A stretch of 64,000 nucleotides of DNA from Balaenoptera acutorostrata (taxonomy: Eukaryota > Chordata > Mammalia > Artiodactyla > Balaenopteridae): contig NC_080072.1 in assembly GCF_949987535.1 (NCBI RefSeq), positions 58,256,460 through 58,320,459 on the forward strand, given 5' to 3'. The translations under genes and the position numbers were made by a program. Position 1 is the first letter of the stretch. Each line of letters begins with the position of its first letter. The notes beneath the pieces were generated by a model. That model saw only the letters and a list, made by a program, of their open reading frames with translations, was not told where the DNA came from and did no database searches. Positions 37,201 to 52,200 of the stretch are shown here, piece by piece.

Positions 37201-40200
37201 TGCTGCCGTTTCCCTTCCTCAGATAAGGATTCAACAATCCAAACCTCGTTCCTCTCTAGGTGGCAGCTGGACTTTCCTGGAGGGCAGAGCACTCTCAAGT
37301 TTCACTTCCAATCAAGGAATTAGAGCTGGAAGCTCTTTCTAACATCATCACCACCATCATCATATAATTAGCAAACATTTTTTGTGTGGCCAGTACTAGT
37401 CTGAGACTTTATGTACTTTTTGTTTTTTCATTTAATTCTCACGACAACCCTGCACAATAGACATTACTACCCTGCTCTTACAGATGAGGAAACTGGAGCT
37501 CAGAGAAGTTAAGGAATTTTCACATAGCTATAAAGTGGATGCAACAGACTTTACATCCAGGTCTTGGCTATTTTCACCAGACCACGCTGCTGCCATAAAA
37601 GCCACCCTTTACTTATCACGAATGTACCAAGCCCTGTGCTAGGTGCTTTATCTCAGTTAATCTTTTCAATGGCTTTCATGAAACAATTACTATTATTGCC
37701 AGTTTATCATTGGAGGCAGGTACACAAAGGTTCAATCATTTCCCTGGGGCCACATAGAGCTAGTAGGAGGTAAAGCCAAGATTCACACTCCAGGCGCTTT
37801 CTATGATGCCACATTCCTTCATACGAGAGGAAAGAAAGCAACAACCCAAACCTGGCAACTGATTTCACTTTATCCCAAAGATGCAAATAAGCCCTGTATT
37901 ACGGGTTCAGAGCATGACGATAGAGAAAAGCATCTGCTGTCTTGTGTTTGTGGGTTTCCAGTCACTTGGGCTTGTTTTCCATACAAATCTGTTTGGGGAT
38001 ACTCAGTAGTGAATGATAGATAGCTGTTTCTTCTGAATCTAGATCAGTGAGGAGTAGCGGCATCATGATTCAGGCGAATAATAGGTAAAAGGAATTTTAA
38101 CAGTAACATTTGGAAGCTTCCATTATCCATTCGTTTTAGAGCAAATACTCTATTCCAGGCCCTGCCCTAAGTAATATAGGTTTGGAGAGATGAATGGTCT
38201 CTACTTTCAAAGCATGTTATTTAACTGAAGGTGACAGATATATAAACAATGATCTGCGAGCTGACTTCTACTCCTGCTTCTGCTACTAATCTGTAATGTG
38301 ATTTTAACAGGTAATTTAACCTCTCTGGACTCTGAATCCTCAGTAGAAAATTAAGTAAAATAGATAATGTATCCATCCATCCTCTGTCCCACTGTCCCTC
38401 CCCATCGCTCCCCTCTCTCCTTCTTTCCTTCCATCTCTTCATTGTTCAAGGTAATATATCGATATATGTATATTTATCTTGAGCGACTACTAAGTGCTAA
38501 AATGAGTGAGATGCAGTCCTGTCCTGGCAGACTCAGTTTAGAGGGTTAACAGACATTTACATATGCACTATATTAAGCCCTTGTCCAGAGCCACATATCC
38601 ATCAGTGGCAGAGCCAGGATCTGAAACACAAGTTGGCCTGACTCCAAGGCCTACACTCTTTTCTCTCTGCTGAGCGGTCCATTTCTCCCAGTACAAGTTT
38701 CTCAAGTTCCCCACTTGACAGGTTCCTTAAGGCATGTCAGACTGGGAGAAACGATACTGAAATCCTTGGTCGGGTGCCGCGTGATTCGTGGCACGTAGGC
38801 AGCAGGCTTGGTGAGTGACCAGAGGACACGCAGGGGTCATGGTCCCTGTTGGTACTTATCAGGATGGCATGGTAAGGGCACCCCGAAACAGAACAGCCAC
38901 TGGCAGCCAACCAGCCATAGCCCTAATCAGATCCCGTAACGGGTCCAGTAAAGAAAGGGTGAGCAAGGAATATTCCCCTTGGTAGGAGTAATATTTCCAT
39001 CTCCAGTTGACTAGAAGAACTCACACCGTGGGAAGGCCCATAAGCATACATACAAAATCACACAATTGAATGAAAGAGCAGAAAGTTCCCTACCCAGAGA
39101 CGAAAGCGGTATTTCTGGCCAAGATAAATGAATAGGTTTTTCCTCACTCTATTTCTGCTCCTGGCTCTGCCACTTGACTAGCCTGTGAATTGGGGGAAGA
39201 TCATGTAACCTCTGAGGTTCTCAGTATTCTCGGGGTAAGTTGAAGGGACTATAAAGTACCTTTATCTCTAAAAAGGTTAAAGTTCGAATGCTTTGACACA
39301 CTCGTATCATGCCCCTCTTGCTGGGCTCAGAGAACTCCCCCGACTTCACTTTTCCCCTCTTGTCATTGCTCCTTGTGAGGAAGGGCTGGGGCAGTGGAAA
39401 GCACGGGCCCTGGAGTCCCAGCTCCATCACGTCCCAGGAGCAAGCCTTCTCCTTGGATTCCCAGTTACTCTCTGGGGATCATAATACTACCTTCCAGGGA
39501 GACTCCCCAGGAGTCCTTCTTAGGTCCCCACTCGGCCCCCTTACACATTTTCCTGGATCCAACTTTTGTGTGCTCATGGTTTCATCTACTGCTTGTTTGT
39601 TGATGGCTCACAAATCAAAAACCCCAGCCCTAACCTCTGTGTGAGCTTCAGATTTGCTTCTGAACTACAAATAGACATTTATTCTTGGGTGTTCTACTGA
39701 GGTGAGCCCCTTCCTTGCCCTTGCCAAGCATCTGAGTGAGAGACTCCGCCCTCCAGCATCCCTCAGACCCAGCAGATGATGAAGCCCTGCTGATTTCCCT
39801 CTTTAAATAGAACTGGGGATGTCATTCATTCTTCCCTTCCCTCATCCTTACCACATCGTCCCCTTAGGGCAGGAACTCTCTTGGCACAGAAGTCATGAAC
39901 ATAGAAGGCACACAGTCTGTGCTGAACTGAACTGGGCTGACTTTTAAAGAAAGCTCTGTGTGCATGAGGTATCACTACCTTGGAAGACATTCAAAATAAA
40001 TGATCATAAATCCCTCCTTCTTGGATACCTTTCCCAAGTCCACAGACCCTGATCTGGGGAGCAGAGAACAGACAGCTGCCTTTTGCTGGCTCCTGTACAC
40101 TTTCACGCCCCTGGGTCTTTGCACAAGCTGTTCCCTCACCCTGGCACACTCTCTCTCCCTTGCTGAGCTATTTCTCATCTTTAAGACTCAGTTCTTAAGT

Positions 40201-43200
40201 CTCAGCCTTCCCCCACCCAGGAGCACCTTCTCTATGCTTCAGGAGTACCCTGAGGACATATTTCTGGTCTATCACAATGGAACTATTTTTTGTCCCCCTA
40301 GTGGGCTATGAGTGACCAATGGGCAGGGACTGTGCTCCACTCATCTCTGTGCTTCCAGCACAGGACCTGGCACAGAGGAGACCTCAGTAAAAACCTGTCC
40401 AATAGACGACACCACTGAACGCTTGTGAAAGAATGCATGGGCGTATGGCCTGGGGTGCCAGCAGATGCACCCCACCCCAGCCTAACAAAATCTCCCGGAC
40501 ATCAGCTCTGAGGGGTAAGAGTGTCAAAGCTTTCAGCTCATCTGGAGACCACAGAATCAGTAAGAGCTGACTGCAAAGTGGGTATTGATCCAAGATTCCC
40601 CTTGGACCTTTGATTTCCCACTCTCTCCATCTATCACCCAGTGAGGACAAAAAAAAAACTGTGCTCATAAAAATTCCAAACGCCTTGGATAGCAGTTTTC
40701 TAAATGTGGGTACCTGAGGCTGTTTCCCTGCCTCCCCTGACATTCCATCAAGAGCCTTCAATGCCCACCCTCCTGGCCTCCTCCCACTCCCACCCACCCA
40801 CACGTGGCCCTGGAGGTGAGCCATTTCCCCTTCAGAGGAACCACGGCCCGAGCTGGACTCACCCTCCGTCAAAGGGGTTCTCCCCGGGGATGATGTGTGT
40901 GCTGTCCCTGCCCACGAGGAACTTGATTCGGTCGTAGAAGGAGTGCAGGTTCTGCTGGGACACAGGGGCCTGTGTCTCCTGGATGATGTCCAGAGGGTCT
41001 GGGGAGCCCAGGCACAGCGGGCTGACGTGACAGAGGGGCTGGAGGCAGCAGTCGGGGTCCATGCAGTCCACCAAGCCATCTGCAGGGGTGACAGAGCATG
41101 ACGTTTATATGGCTATGTTCAATCAGCATCGTTTGTCCACAGTGCCTTCCTTCATTCACTTCTCTATTTTCCATTCATTGGAAAACTTTATTAAGTGCCT
41201 GATACAAGCCAAGGGCTTTGCTGGGCACCAAGTAGATTCAGGTGTCAGATGAGGTCGCAGCCCACTAGCGTAGTAGGAGAGACAGACAAGTCAGTGGGCA
41301 GCGTGACGTGTTTTTTTTGTTTTTTTGTTTTTTTTTCAGAGAGAGAGAAGGAATTATATATATGAAGGCCCAGAGGTGAGAGAACACACTGAACATTTGA
41401 GTTGTTAAATTCAAATGCTGGGCTCAGAAGGTGAGGGGAACAGCACAAGGTCAGGCCGTGAGGTCGGCAGGAGCAAACAGCTGGGCCTCCCCGGCCAGGT
41501 TAGGGAGTTTGCATTTCACCCTCTGGACAATGGGAGCTACTGAAAGGTGTTAAGCAAGAGGTGATTTTATCTGAAAGTCACTGCATTGCTGAAAGAGCAT
41601 CCCCTGTATTGTGGAGAGGGGACTGAAGGGGGCCCAAGGTAGAAGCTGGGGGCTGCATGGAGGCAGTGTTGCTGAGATTACGCAGGAGGAAAATAATGGT
41701 TCCTGAGACTAGAGCAGTGACAGTGGAGACTGAGAGAAGAGGACGGTTTGGAGAGACACTGAAGAGGTAAGGCCTGGCGACTGACGGGCTTCGGGGGTGA
41801 GAAAGAGGCAGTGCTGGTGGAGGCGGCGAAACTCCCAGCATCTCTCCCGGCCTCGATGCAAATGTGTGGACACCCGGCTCTGCCTTCTGTGAGAGGGGAT
41901 GGTTTCAGATCACCGGCCAAGCTGCTATTAGCAGAGAATTAATTCTCTCTACCACATGGGTGGATTTCTTTATAGGGCTGAAAATTGTATGACAGCTTCC
42001 AGCTTCCCAAAGTGCAAAAAAGAAATTCCACCAGACCACAACTTTTTGGTCTCATTATCCCAAAGCGCTTTTACAGGCACCCAAGAGAATAGCTTAAAAT
42101 AGATGACAAACCCAGGGATTAGAGGATACTGCCCAAAGTGGGGGACAGGGAAAGCCAGTCTGTGTGCTCTGTAGGCAGAGAACAGTCGAAGCACATGCGT
42201 TCCTCTGTAGGTTGGAATTCTGCCCCTCCTGCTTACCAGCTGTGTGACTTTGGGCAAACTTCCTCACCACCCTGGGGGCATGGATCCTGCTCTGGTTATC
42301 TCTGTTGTATCCCCGGCACTTACTACAGGTGTTTAAAACATGACTGTTACATAAATAAATGAAAGAAAATTGAATGAATTAATTGACAAATGAATCAAGG
42401 GGACAAAACCAAATGACAGTCCATAAAAGGCAGAAGACCTTTTATTACCTTCATTCAATTCAATTAAACTGTGTGGTATGGTGGGAGGATCGTGTGGCTC
42501 AGAGACTGAAGCTCAAGTCCCAGAACTGCGCCTAAGAATGACTCTGGCTGAGTTCCTGTGCTTCATCGCTCTGAGGCCCCGTCTCCTCAACACTGACATA
42601 CTGCCTCACTTCTGTCTCCATGGGTTTACAACACAGATACTGCCCACTGGAGTACTGCCTATGCATTGGTTAGACTGGGTGCCCTACCCACACAGGCAGC
42701 ACTCTTAAGCCTCCTTTCTAGCCTTGGGATGTTGTGGCCTCAGGCAAGCTACCTGACCTCCCCGAAACCCAGTTTTTTTCTAAAAAACTTAGGGCCAAAA
42801 ATCCCTTGTCTTTCTCTCCCAACTTCTGCATGATATCCAAGACCTTTCACGCTATGTCCTCCTTGAGGGCAGCACAGTGGTAAAGAGTATGGGCTCCAGA
42901 GCAGGACTGTCTGAGGGGAAATCCTGGCTCTGAAACTTACTACTGTGTGACCTTGGGCAGGTTACTTAAACTCTCTGGTCTCAGTTTCCCACATCTCTTA
43001 CAAGTGGATTCTTTTTTTTTTTTTTTTTTTTAATTTTTTTGGCCACACCGCGGGGCATGTGTGATCTTAGTTCCCCAACCAGGGATCGAACCTGCGCCCC
43101 CTGCAGTGGAAGCGTGGAGTCTTAACCACTGGACTGCCAGGGAAGTCCCACAAGTGGATTCTAAGAGTGTTACTTAAGTACTTTTTACATAAGTGAAAAA

Positions 43201-46200
43201 CAGAGTGTATGTCCCCCAATCTAGCGGAGAACCTGACACATAGTAAGTACTTAATAAAGGTAGCTCCCCTTCCTGACCCTGACCCTAGAACACAGCTCAC
43301 CAAAGCGTAGGGCTGGCTGTCCTTTGTCTGCTCACCAGCCAGATCCATCCTGAGATGTGGAGGAAAGGCCTCCTCTCACTCCAGCTCTGTCCTGGGTCCT
43401 ACCTTGTGGCTCCTGTCCCAGCTTCCAGATACACCAGCTAACTGCCTAGCCAAGCACCTGTTTTCTCCTGCAGTCGGCGGGTTCCATCACACATTCTCGG
43501 GCTGCCCCTGTCAGACATTGCTTAAGCACATAATTACAGCCCAAGCTGAGGGTTATCTGCATTCTGCTATTGACGTTAGCATGACAGATTCAGCTGCCGC
43601 ATCCATAACTCTGCAGAAATGCTCCATTATTCAATCCCGGCGAGCAGGGACGCTGACCATTAAATCAGCTAGCACAATTGAAGGGCTGTGAAAAGTCATG
43701 GCTAATTTTAAATTTTATTAGCTCTTGCCTGCTCTTGTTTACCACCGAAGCGGTCCCTGGAAACCAGTCTTTTACCTCTTTATAAACACTCGGCTCTGTG
43801 GCACCTTGGAAGAACTGCTTCCTGCTCTCTGGTCCTGGTTGGAAGGATAGCCAGGAATGATTGCTAGTATTATTAATTTTTGTATTAAATGATGATGATG
43901 ATGATGATAATCACAGCTGCCACCTACTGAGTGCCAGGCATTGTGCTAAATGCTTTACAGGGAATGTTTTCAAGGAATGTGTCACTGAATCTTCCCAACT
44001 CTACGAAGCAGCCACTGTCGCCACCATCACCCCCATTTCAGAGAGGAGGAACCAGAGGTTCCAAGTGGTAAAGTAACTTGGTCAAGGTCACACAGTCAGT
44101 GAAGAAGGTGACTCAGAATTTGAACTCAGTTCTTTCTGAAAAATAAAAGGTTCTCTGATCCTGCAGAGACTTTTAGGAACTATTTCTTGAGTGGGAAACA
44201 CGAATCTACGAGTGTTGCTGAAATGCTACCCTTCTGTGCTCTTCCAGTGCCCTGGGTGACCTCCACCACTGCACTCATCTCCCCATATTGTAATTCTCAT
44301 TTTCTCTGTCTCGCTCTCCACACAATGAGCTCTTGGAGAAGAGCTGCTGCCCGCCTACACCTCCCTATGTTGACTCTCCCCTATCATTCATTTGGCAAAT
44401 AGCTGCTGAGTCGTAAATGTGGGCTAAACCTCCACTAATAGAGACCATCATATTAAATGAGATATTTTAAAAATGAGTAGGACCCACAAAATTCTTATCA
44501 AAGTCTCAGTTTATGAGACCAGCTTCTGTGCAAACCCCTCTCTGTTATTTTCAAATGCAGCATTATGGCAGCCTGCAGCAGGGCATGTGGCTGCTCTACG
44601 GTAATAGAGACTCTTCCACGGTTTCAGTTTCTTAGGCATAGATGACGAGTTTTAGAAAAGTTGTAGTAAGAGGAAAAAGTATGTTCTGAGGACAGAAAAG
44701 TAAATTTTGGGGTAGATTAGAAATTAGATTAGAAATACATCAATATATGGTTTTCGAGATTCTCTGGTTTGGGCTAGTTTGGAGACATTTAGATTTTCCA
44801 AGCACTTCTTATCTCACTTAATTGTATATTACACACACATTGGTTGACTTATAAAATGTTCATGTTTCCTATATTTACTATTCCTATTGGGAGACCCTTG
44901 TTATCACAGGAGCAAAAACAAAACCCAAAAACCCATCAGGAAAATAGAGACGATTTTTCCTTTATTTCCTTCGAAATTTCAATAAAACCCTCCTACACCC
45001 TAAACTCTAGCTTTTGGGAAATTACATATTCCCCCCAGAGATTTCCTTTGTCCTTGAACTTCTGAAGGCCTCCCCTCTCTCCTTACATGGTGAAAGTGAA
45101 GAGGGGCAGATGAAAGTGTCAGGCTCCCGGAGAGTGGGAGGGGCAGCAATGCCACACCCGGCAGGCAGTGGCCTCTGGTGCCGCGGGGCGGTGGGAGAAG
45201 GAAACAGCCAGAAAAAAGGCAGAACAGAGATTAAAAAGAAAGACGAAGAAAAAGGAAGGAAGGGAAGAAGCAGAAAAAAAAAAGAAAAAAGGGGCCAGGT
45301 GTCTGGGGCACTAAATGAATACTGCAGAGCAGTTCTCGTGCTTGTGACCCTTGAACGTGAAGCCCTCTGGTGCTGAGATGGCGCATGGTGCGTGGGGCAC
45401 TGGCTTCTGCTAACATTTCCACGTACGTCCTACGCCACCAACTTGAGAATGAGGGCCACACCATTTCCTCTTGCCTCCCTCCTCAGCACCCACCCTGCCG
45501 GTGGGTGTCAATTGACCTTGGAGAGGGGCAAGTGGAGAAAAAAATATCCAGGCTAGAAGCCTGAAGACAGGGTTCCTTCCCTGAGTCTGTCACTCTCTAG
45601 CCGTGAGACCTTGGGTACATCCCTTCCTATGTCTGAGATGCAATGTATTCACGTCAAACCAGGATAATAAGCTCTGGCAACCTGTCAGGATTGCTGAAAG
45701 TTTCCTGGGCCGTGAAGAGTAAATCAGTAATTCAACGAAAGAACTCTTGGAGTCCTTCACCCTCTGCAGACGGTTGCCATAGCACAGGAATGAATGAAGT
45801 CCTCTGCCATCAATTGCGGTCCTGACTAGTGGTGGCTTCCTATTCATGTTGTGACCTTAACAGATGCCAGGGAGTGGTGGGACTTTGGGTGACCATCTCC
45901 CTCTCTGCTGTCAGTGTCCTCATCAATCGTGGGGGGCGGATAGGGCAGCCTCTGGGGCTAACCTTCCAGACAGTCACCTCCTGGCCTTTCTATGCCACAG
46001 GCCCATCTCCCCTGGTGGCTGGCCTGCTGGAACTTTCACAGGAAGTGACAGGCGGGCACGAAGAGTTCTATCGTAGGTGGTGACTCAGCTGGCCTTCTCA
46101 TCTTTACAAAAGAAGACACTGGGGTCAGGTTAGGTGATTTATCCAACGTCATACTGCTAGTGAAGTGGCAGAGTTGGGACTCTGGTCTCTTCTCTTTCTC

Positions 46201-49200
46201 CAAAACCAGGCACTAGTCCACAGTCTACATCTCTTTCCCTATTAGTGCTTTGGACATCCTGGATCCCCAGCCCTGTCTCCCATCCACAGAAGGCAGAAAA
46301 TGACTTACGTCTTATCCTAAATGCATAGCACATTGCCTTGTGCACAGTGAGCATATTTGTTGAATGAATGAAAAAATGAATGAATTACGTGAGGATCCCA
46401 AATCAAACAGCTCCATCAGTTGGATGGGGCTCATCGAGGGCTGTGAGGCATGATGAAACCCCTCCGCCACCACGGGAAGAGCTCGTTCCTCTCCTTAGAA
46501 AGGAGGCACAGGGGACAAGTCTGCTCTGTTCCTTCCGTGTCTGTCACATGGCTGGCAGGCCCTGCACTAGGCACTGGATAGACAAGAAGAAAATAGAGTC
46601 ATGCCTCCAAAGGATTTGGTGTAGTGGGTCAGATAGAGATAACCGTGTGCTGGGAAAGAAGGAAGCAGAGGGGGCTGTGGAAGTCCAAAGGTGGGAACCC
46701 AACGTGGGCTGAGGGCTGGAATATTTCCTGGAAGATGGAATGTTTAAACTGAGACTAGAAGGAGGGCAAGAATAAGCCAAAAGGAGAGCAGAGCTGGGGG
46801 CAGGTTTGGGAAGTTTGTGGACTAGCAAACTCTTTTCATCAGAGTTGTCTGCATGGTTCCTTAACCTGATGGTCCCGTGGACAGTATCTAACAAGCCCAC
46901 CCAACTCTCTGCAGGCTTAACTCCTCCCCGGGCTCGACAGCCCATCAGCTGGCCTCATCTCACAGCTGCCTGCAGTCTGGCCACAGAAGTGTTTTGCAAC
47001 CGGCTGTGAGCACAGCATCTGGGGAGGCCCCGGGGGGTGGGGGGTGGAATGTGCCTCCCTGTCTTGTACACATCTGGGAGAAGTTTTTGTCATTTGCTAG
47101 AATAAATGCTGTGCCTTCTTTGAAAAGGCTTGCAAAATCTTTATCTCCTCCTCGGAACCCAGGATATTTAAAGGTCAATTTCGCTCTTGTCTCTTATCAC
47201 AAGAAATGTGGTTTAGAGATAGTCTGAAGTGCGGCCAAATTCTTTGGCTTTATGTGAACTCTCCATGACAACAATGGGACATGGGGAGGAGAAGGGAGGA
47301 CAGAGAGCTCTGTTCTTGGTTTTACTGAAATTTCTCCTTCCAGGTTGCATCTATCAATTACCTGAATTACAATCCATGATTGTCTTTTTATGGGACCAAC
47401 AGTGTCTAAAGAGATGAACACACCTTGAAGCTGCTTAAAGATCCTTTATCAAAAGGGGTCTGGTTGCTTAAATTCCAGTGGGCTTTTTCTCTTGGCTTCT
47501 TCTTTTTAAACCCAGGTTCCATCCTCATCCTAGCTTTCCCACTGATCTACTGGATGACTTTGGGAAAATCATGTCAGCTCAGTGAGCCTCGGTTTCCCTG
47601 CCTGTAAACATCTGCCCTGCAAGTGTGTTGTGAGGGGCTGGAGGTTATGGACACAGAGTGTCCAGTGCAGGGCCTGCCCCTTAGAGATGCTCTCTAAACG
47701 ATGGCTGTTGTCTTCCTTTATGTACATTTGAATTTTTTTCCTTCTAGCAGTAAGCGTGTAATAGTTTGGAATACAAAATTTAACTAAGACATGAAAAAGG
47801 TCAAAATACATTATATGGAGAAACACAGTACAATCATAAGTACAAAAAGTAGAGGATAAAATTATATAGAGAACATAATTCCAAGTTTTAAAAATAATCA
47901 TTTATATATGAATATATATTTATTTTATAACAAACATCATGTTTCTGTGATTACAGGTGGAAAGGAGCAGGAGAAAGAGAACTGACATTTGCAGGCGATG
48001 AACTGAGGCTTAGAGAAATTGAATAACTCGCTGAAGGTCATGCAGCCAGCAAATGGGGGAGCAAGGATTTGAATCCAGACAATCTAGGTACAGATCCTGT
48101 ACTTTTAATCACTGCGGTGTGTTGCTTCTCAGGTGCTTTAGATACAACACCTGTAATCCTCATAGCAACCCTGCAAGGTAGGCCTTACTATTCTTATTTT
48201 ACAGTCACACAGCATCTCTGGGTCACAATTTCTCCATTTCTGAAATAGGCATGAATGTCCCCATCAGAGGGTCAGTGTGCAACACATGAGAAGGTGCACG
48301 TGACAGCACTTCACAGAGGGCTTCCTAAAGGGCGCTACATGCATAGGGAACATCTTCTTGGTCAAATGGGCCACACAGAGGAATTCGTATTTTGTGGTGA
48401 ATCCGGGCCTCTGCTTGCCAGCCTGCCTTGCTGTTCCCCCTCAGCAGCCAGGGCTCAGGGTGACTCTGGAGGCAGGCTAGGTTGACTGGGCAACCCTGAC
48501 AGAGGATTAGGAGACTGGGAGTAACTAAGTCATATCCAGGATCTATTCCCCGCTTTAAAAATGTAGACAACGACCACAAGTGAAAACAGAAACAAACCAA
48601 TGAAGCTAAACCCAACTCAGCCCTATTGTGTAACTTTTTTTTCTGGTCTCAGTTTAAAAACACTGCAACAACATTCTTAATGAAGCTTGAAATTCCAGTT
48701 TAATTTGTAAAGGATTGCTTTAAGCCTAGCAAATTGGGAAAGAAGAGAAACCAGAAGTTCTCAGATAACTTGAAGAGCCACGGTCAGGGTTACGATAGAG
48801 CCGTGAGTCCGAAGTCTGGGCACACTGAAAAGTTCTCATGTGGCCAGACCTCACAGACTATGCAGTTTCTGTCACCTGCCAGCTGTGTGACCTGGGCAAA
48901 ATACTTCCCCTTACTAAGTCCTAGCTTCCTCATCATAAGAAAAGAGTAAGGGGATAAGAATACCATACACCTCTCAGTGTTGTTGGATGGGTACACAATT
49001 GCTTTGCAAACAGTAAAATGACATATAAGTTATCATTGTCATCCTCTGGTCTGCTCTGTGGTACTGTCGTAGCCTATTTAAATTCGAGTAAGTACTCACA
49101 CTACATGTCTAGGAAGAGGATAAAGCACTAGGAGGAGGTGGTCCATAAGATCACACAGGATGGCCCAAGAGTCTTGGGTCCTAGTCCAGCTGTGTTAATG

Positions 49201-52200
49201 ACTTTCTGTGTGACTTCAATGCGTATGACGTCACATCCCCTCTCTGGGCCCCAGTTTCCCGGTCTGTAATGTGCAGGGGAGTAGAAGGAGGGAGCTGTAG
49301 TCTTTGTTCTCTGTCTCCTCCAGTCCTGCTACTCACATTAACCTCTGCTAATCCCTTCTCCAAGCCCCTGAGTCACATCAGCCAAAAACAATCTCTCAGC
49401 GAGACGCTAACATTTTTTTCCCTCCACCCTGACTTATTTATCTGGGATTATGCTGTGTCCCACATCATGGCTGAAATAAAGGCACCTGTTTCATTCTACC
49501 TCTATAAGATTTGGTTGTTTGGATAACAATTCCTTCCAAATAACTGTGAGCTTCCTGAGGGAGACAGACAGGGTCACGTTCATCGGTCTTGATATCCTCT
49601 CAGAAAGGAGTGTGGTACCCGGTAGACAGCAGAAGCCTAGCAAATGTGTGCTTGACTGAACTGCAAACAGCCAAGTGCTAAATCTGGCTCACCCTTGTGC
49701 TGCCGTGCACAGCCTGCCCTGCTTCTCCCTCCACTAAAACTGTCCCTGTTTGGCCAAGACCCAGAGGGCCCAGTGAGGATAGTCTTGCCCGCTCCGGCAC
49801 TTGGGGACAGTCTAACCCTTATGGTTGTTTCATCTGTGCCACCCTGCAAAGTGGGGACCCTCTGCCCCTTCCTCTTGGCTCCCCCAATGGGTAGAGAGCC
49901 CACCAAACTGAGAGGGTCCTGAGGTGAGACATCCCCTCATTTCTCAGTTGAGAACCCAAGGCCAAGCTCCCTCAACAGTCTGGTCTCCCCAGCTAGCTGT
50001 CTTCTCCACCATGACGATCCATGGGATGTGTTCCTGGCTGGACATGGGACAGGGGCTACATCACAGTTCCCAGGAGGGTACCCAGGCATTTGATGACATC
50101 AGTTGAATGAGCGGATGCTCCTTTATTACAGCAATTATCCCACTGCATTGCAACTGGTGCTGTTTCTCTCTCCAGGCTGTGAACTTCACAAAGGCAGGGA
50201 CTGTGTCTTATTTGTCTCTGAAGCCCCAAGACCCAGGATAGGGCCCAGTGCAGGGCAGACCTTCAGTTAATGTTTGCTGAGTGAGTGAATGAACTCAAGT
50301 TACAGTAGTACTTTTGTATGGCTTTCGTAAAAAGTATGTAAAAGTTCATTCCAGTCCGTAACATGCTCCGTAAACAGAAGAGGTATATTCTCCTACACTT
50401 GGGGATTTTCTCATTGTTTTTTTCCATTTCGTGCTGGTTCATCTCCATGGCGGCTGGAGAAGGCTCTGTTCCCCTTGGGTCGGGATCAGCCCTGTTTCCT
50501 ATGATGAGAAGCTCTTTCTCCCACCAAAGCTGTGGGGCTTTTGGCTCCTGTGTGCCCACGCTCCCTGTCAGTACTGGGAGGGCTGGCTCTGAAGGATGGT
50601 GAACAGAGGGTACGCTGGCATTGTGTTTCACGTGAGGGGGTAAATGAACCCTGTTTTATAACTTATTCTGGTATGCGTGTTACGGGGGAGTGCACCCTCT
50701 CCCCACATTTCTCAGGGACATTCAGTTCTTTTGCTGCCCAGATAGTCAACAGCCTCCTGAAAGCTTTGGCCAAGACCCTGGATTCCTGAGAAGGGAATGA
50801 CTTCACAGTATGGCTCCTCTCCCTTTCTTTTCTAACTATAGGAATGTCATTGCTGGTCATGGAATTGCCTCTACACAGGCAAAGTGAAGGGGGGAGTTAG
50901 GCAGATAATTTAGGCTGACATCTCTTCCCTATGAAGAGCCAGTACGATTGTACTTTATCTTGCCTGAAGACAGGGCTACTTGGTGCCCTTCCCTGCTTTG
51001 CCCATGATGTTTTCTCCCTCCTTTCCAAGAAATGCCTGCCTGCTCAAGCTTCACCTTCTTGATGAATGTTTTCCTACTCTCACAACAGCCAATACAGAAG
51101 TCTGCAACTGCCCTTATCACCGTCCATTAGCACTTAACTTTGGTCTCCCACCCTCATTTGAGCTCCTGGAGTGTGGGGACCGGACTTACTCATCTCTGTG
51201 CCTGGCCTAGCGCCTGGCTCCGTAACAGGAACCCTGGATATTTATGGAGCACAGAATGAATGAGCTCCACAAATCTCAGACTGATTAAGGGACATTTCAG
51301 CCCTGTGAGATCTCAAGAGGAGAGCAGGGACCCACTGCCTCTGCCTGGCTACCATGACCCAACCCCACGAGCTCCTTGTCGACAATTACCCCACGGGTCC
51401 CAGGACTGGGTGCATCAGGCCCGACCACCTCCTGGATTCAGGCAGCAGACCAAAGGACTGGCTCAGACAAAGACCAGTGGCCTGAAACAGCCCAAGGTTG
51501 CCAGAGCCAACTCAAGGCAAATGAACCAGAGCAATCACAACAGCACACACTTGGCCTTTTAATCCTTCTGGTGCTTTAAGATTGTAGAATCACGCTAAGT
51601 AGAAGGTTCCCAAAGGTTGGGATGCTGAGTTTCTGGCCTGTTGATTTCCTACTCTGTGCAGTATATCAGAAAGTCCCTTGGTATAAATATGAGGGAGCTG
51701 CATACACACATCTGGAGTAGGCCAACTGTTAGGCCATCATCATAAAGGAAGGATTAACTGTTTTGGTCTTTTTTTTTTTTTTCATATCTCCATCTTTTTC
51801 TTCTCCTAGTAACCCCTTGAGATTGGTAGAGTCAGGAGGAATCAACCCATCTTCCAAGTGGGAAAGCAAAGCACATTGTGTTTGTATTTATACAAGTTCC
51901 ACACAACAGAAAGACAAAGGCTAATTCTAGGACTAATATAAAGACTGGAAGGGCTCTTATGATCCAATGGCCTCATTTTATAAACAGGGAGTGTGAGGCC
52001 CACTGACATCGAGTAGCTTGCTTAAGGACACACAGAGCACCAAAGACAGAATTGGGATTAGAACCCTGGACTCTTCACTCTCAGCTAATAAAAGTTCCAC
52101 AAGACTAGGCCTCCCTTCCTTAGGGTTTTGACTGCCCAGCACTTGAAAAAAACCCAACAGCAAAGACAAATTCTACTACAAACCCACAGGGACAGAGGTG

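Larger units (their letters stand above)
21306..40862 (-). other. TENM4: TENM4 intron (19,557 bp), largest complete intron
   Basis: Contains a truncated L1 with long flanking repeats (21671-22108), L2 copies (22435-22745, 26290-26650, 28890-29390, 39780-39960, 40095-40405), many MIRs, two CHR-type SINEs (29678-29848, 34457-34816), a CA repeat (28245-28296) and candidate conserved blocks near 23670-23910 and 33240-33700. The stretch 30400-32300 is unique, fairly GC-rich and shows nothing I can name. No other exon is seen. Confidence 0.88.

Noticed and set aside
40384..41079. 231-residue minus-strand open frame
   Set aside because: It uses a different frame from the true exon and runs into intron below 40863.
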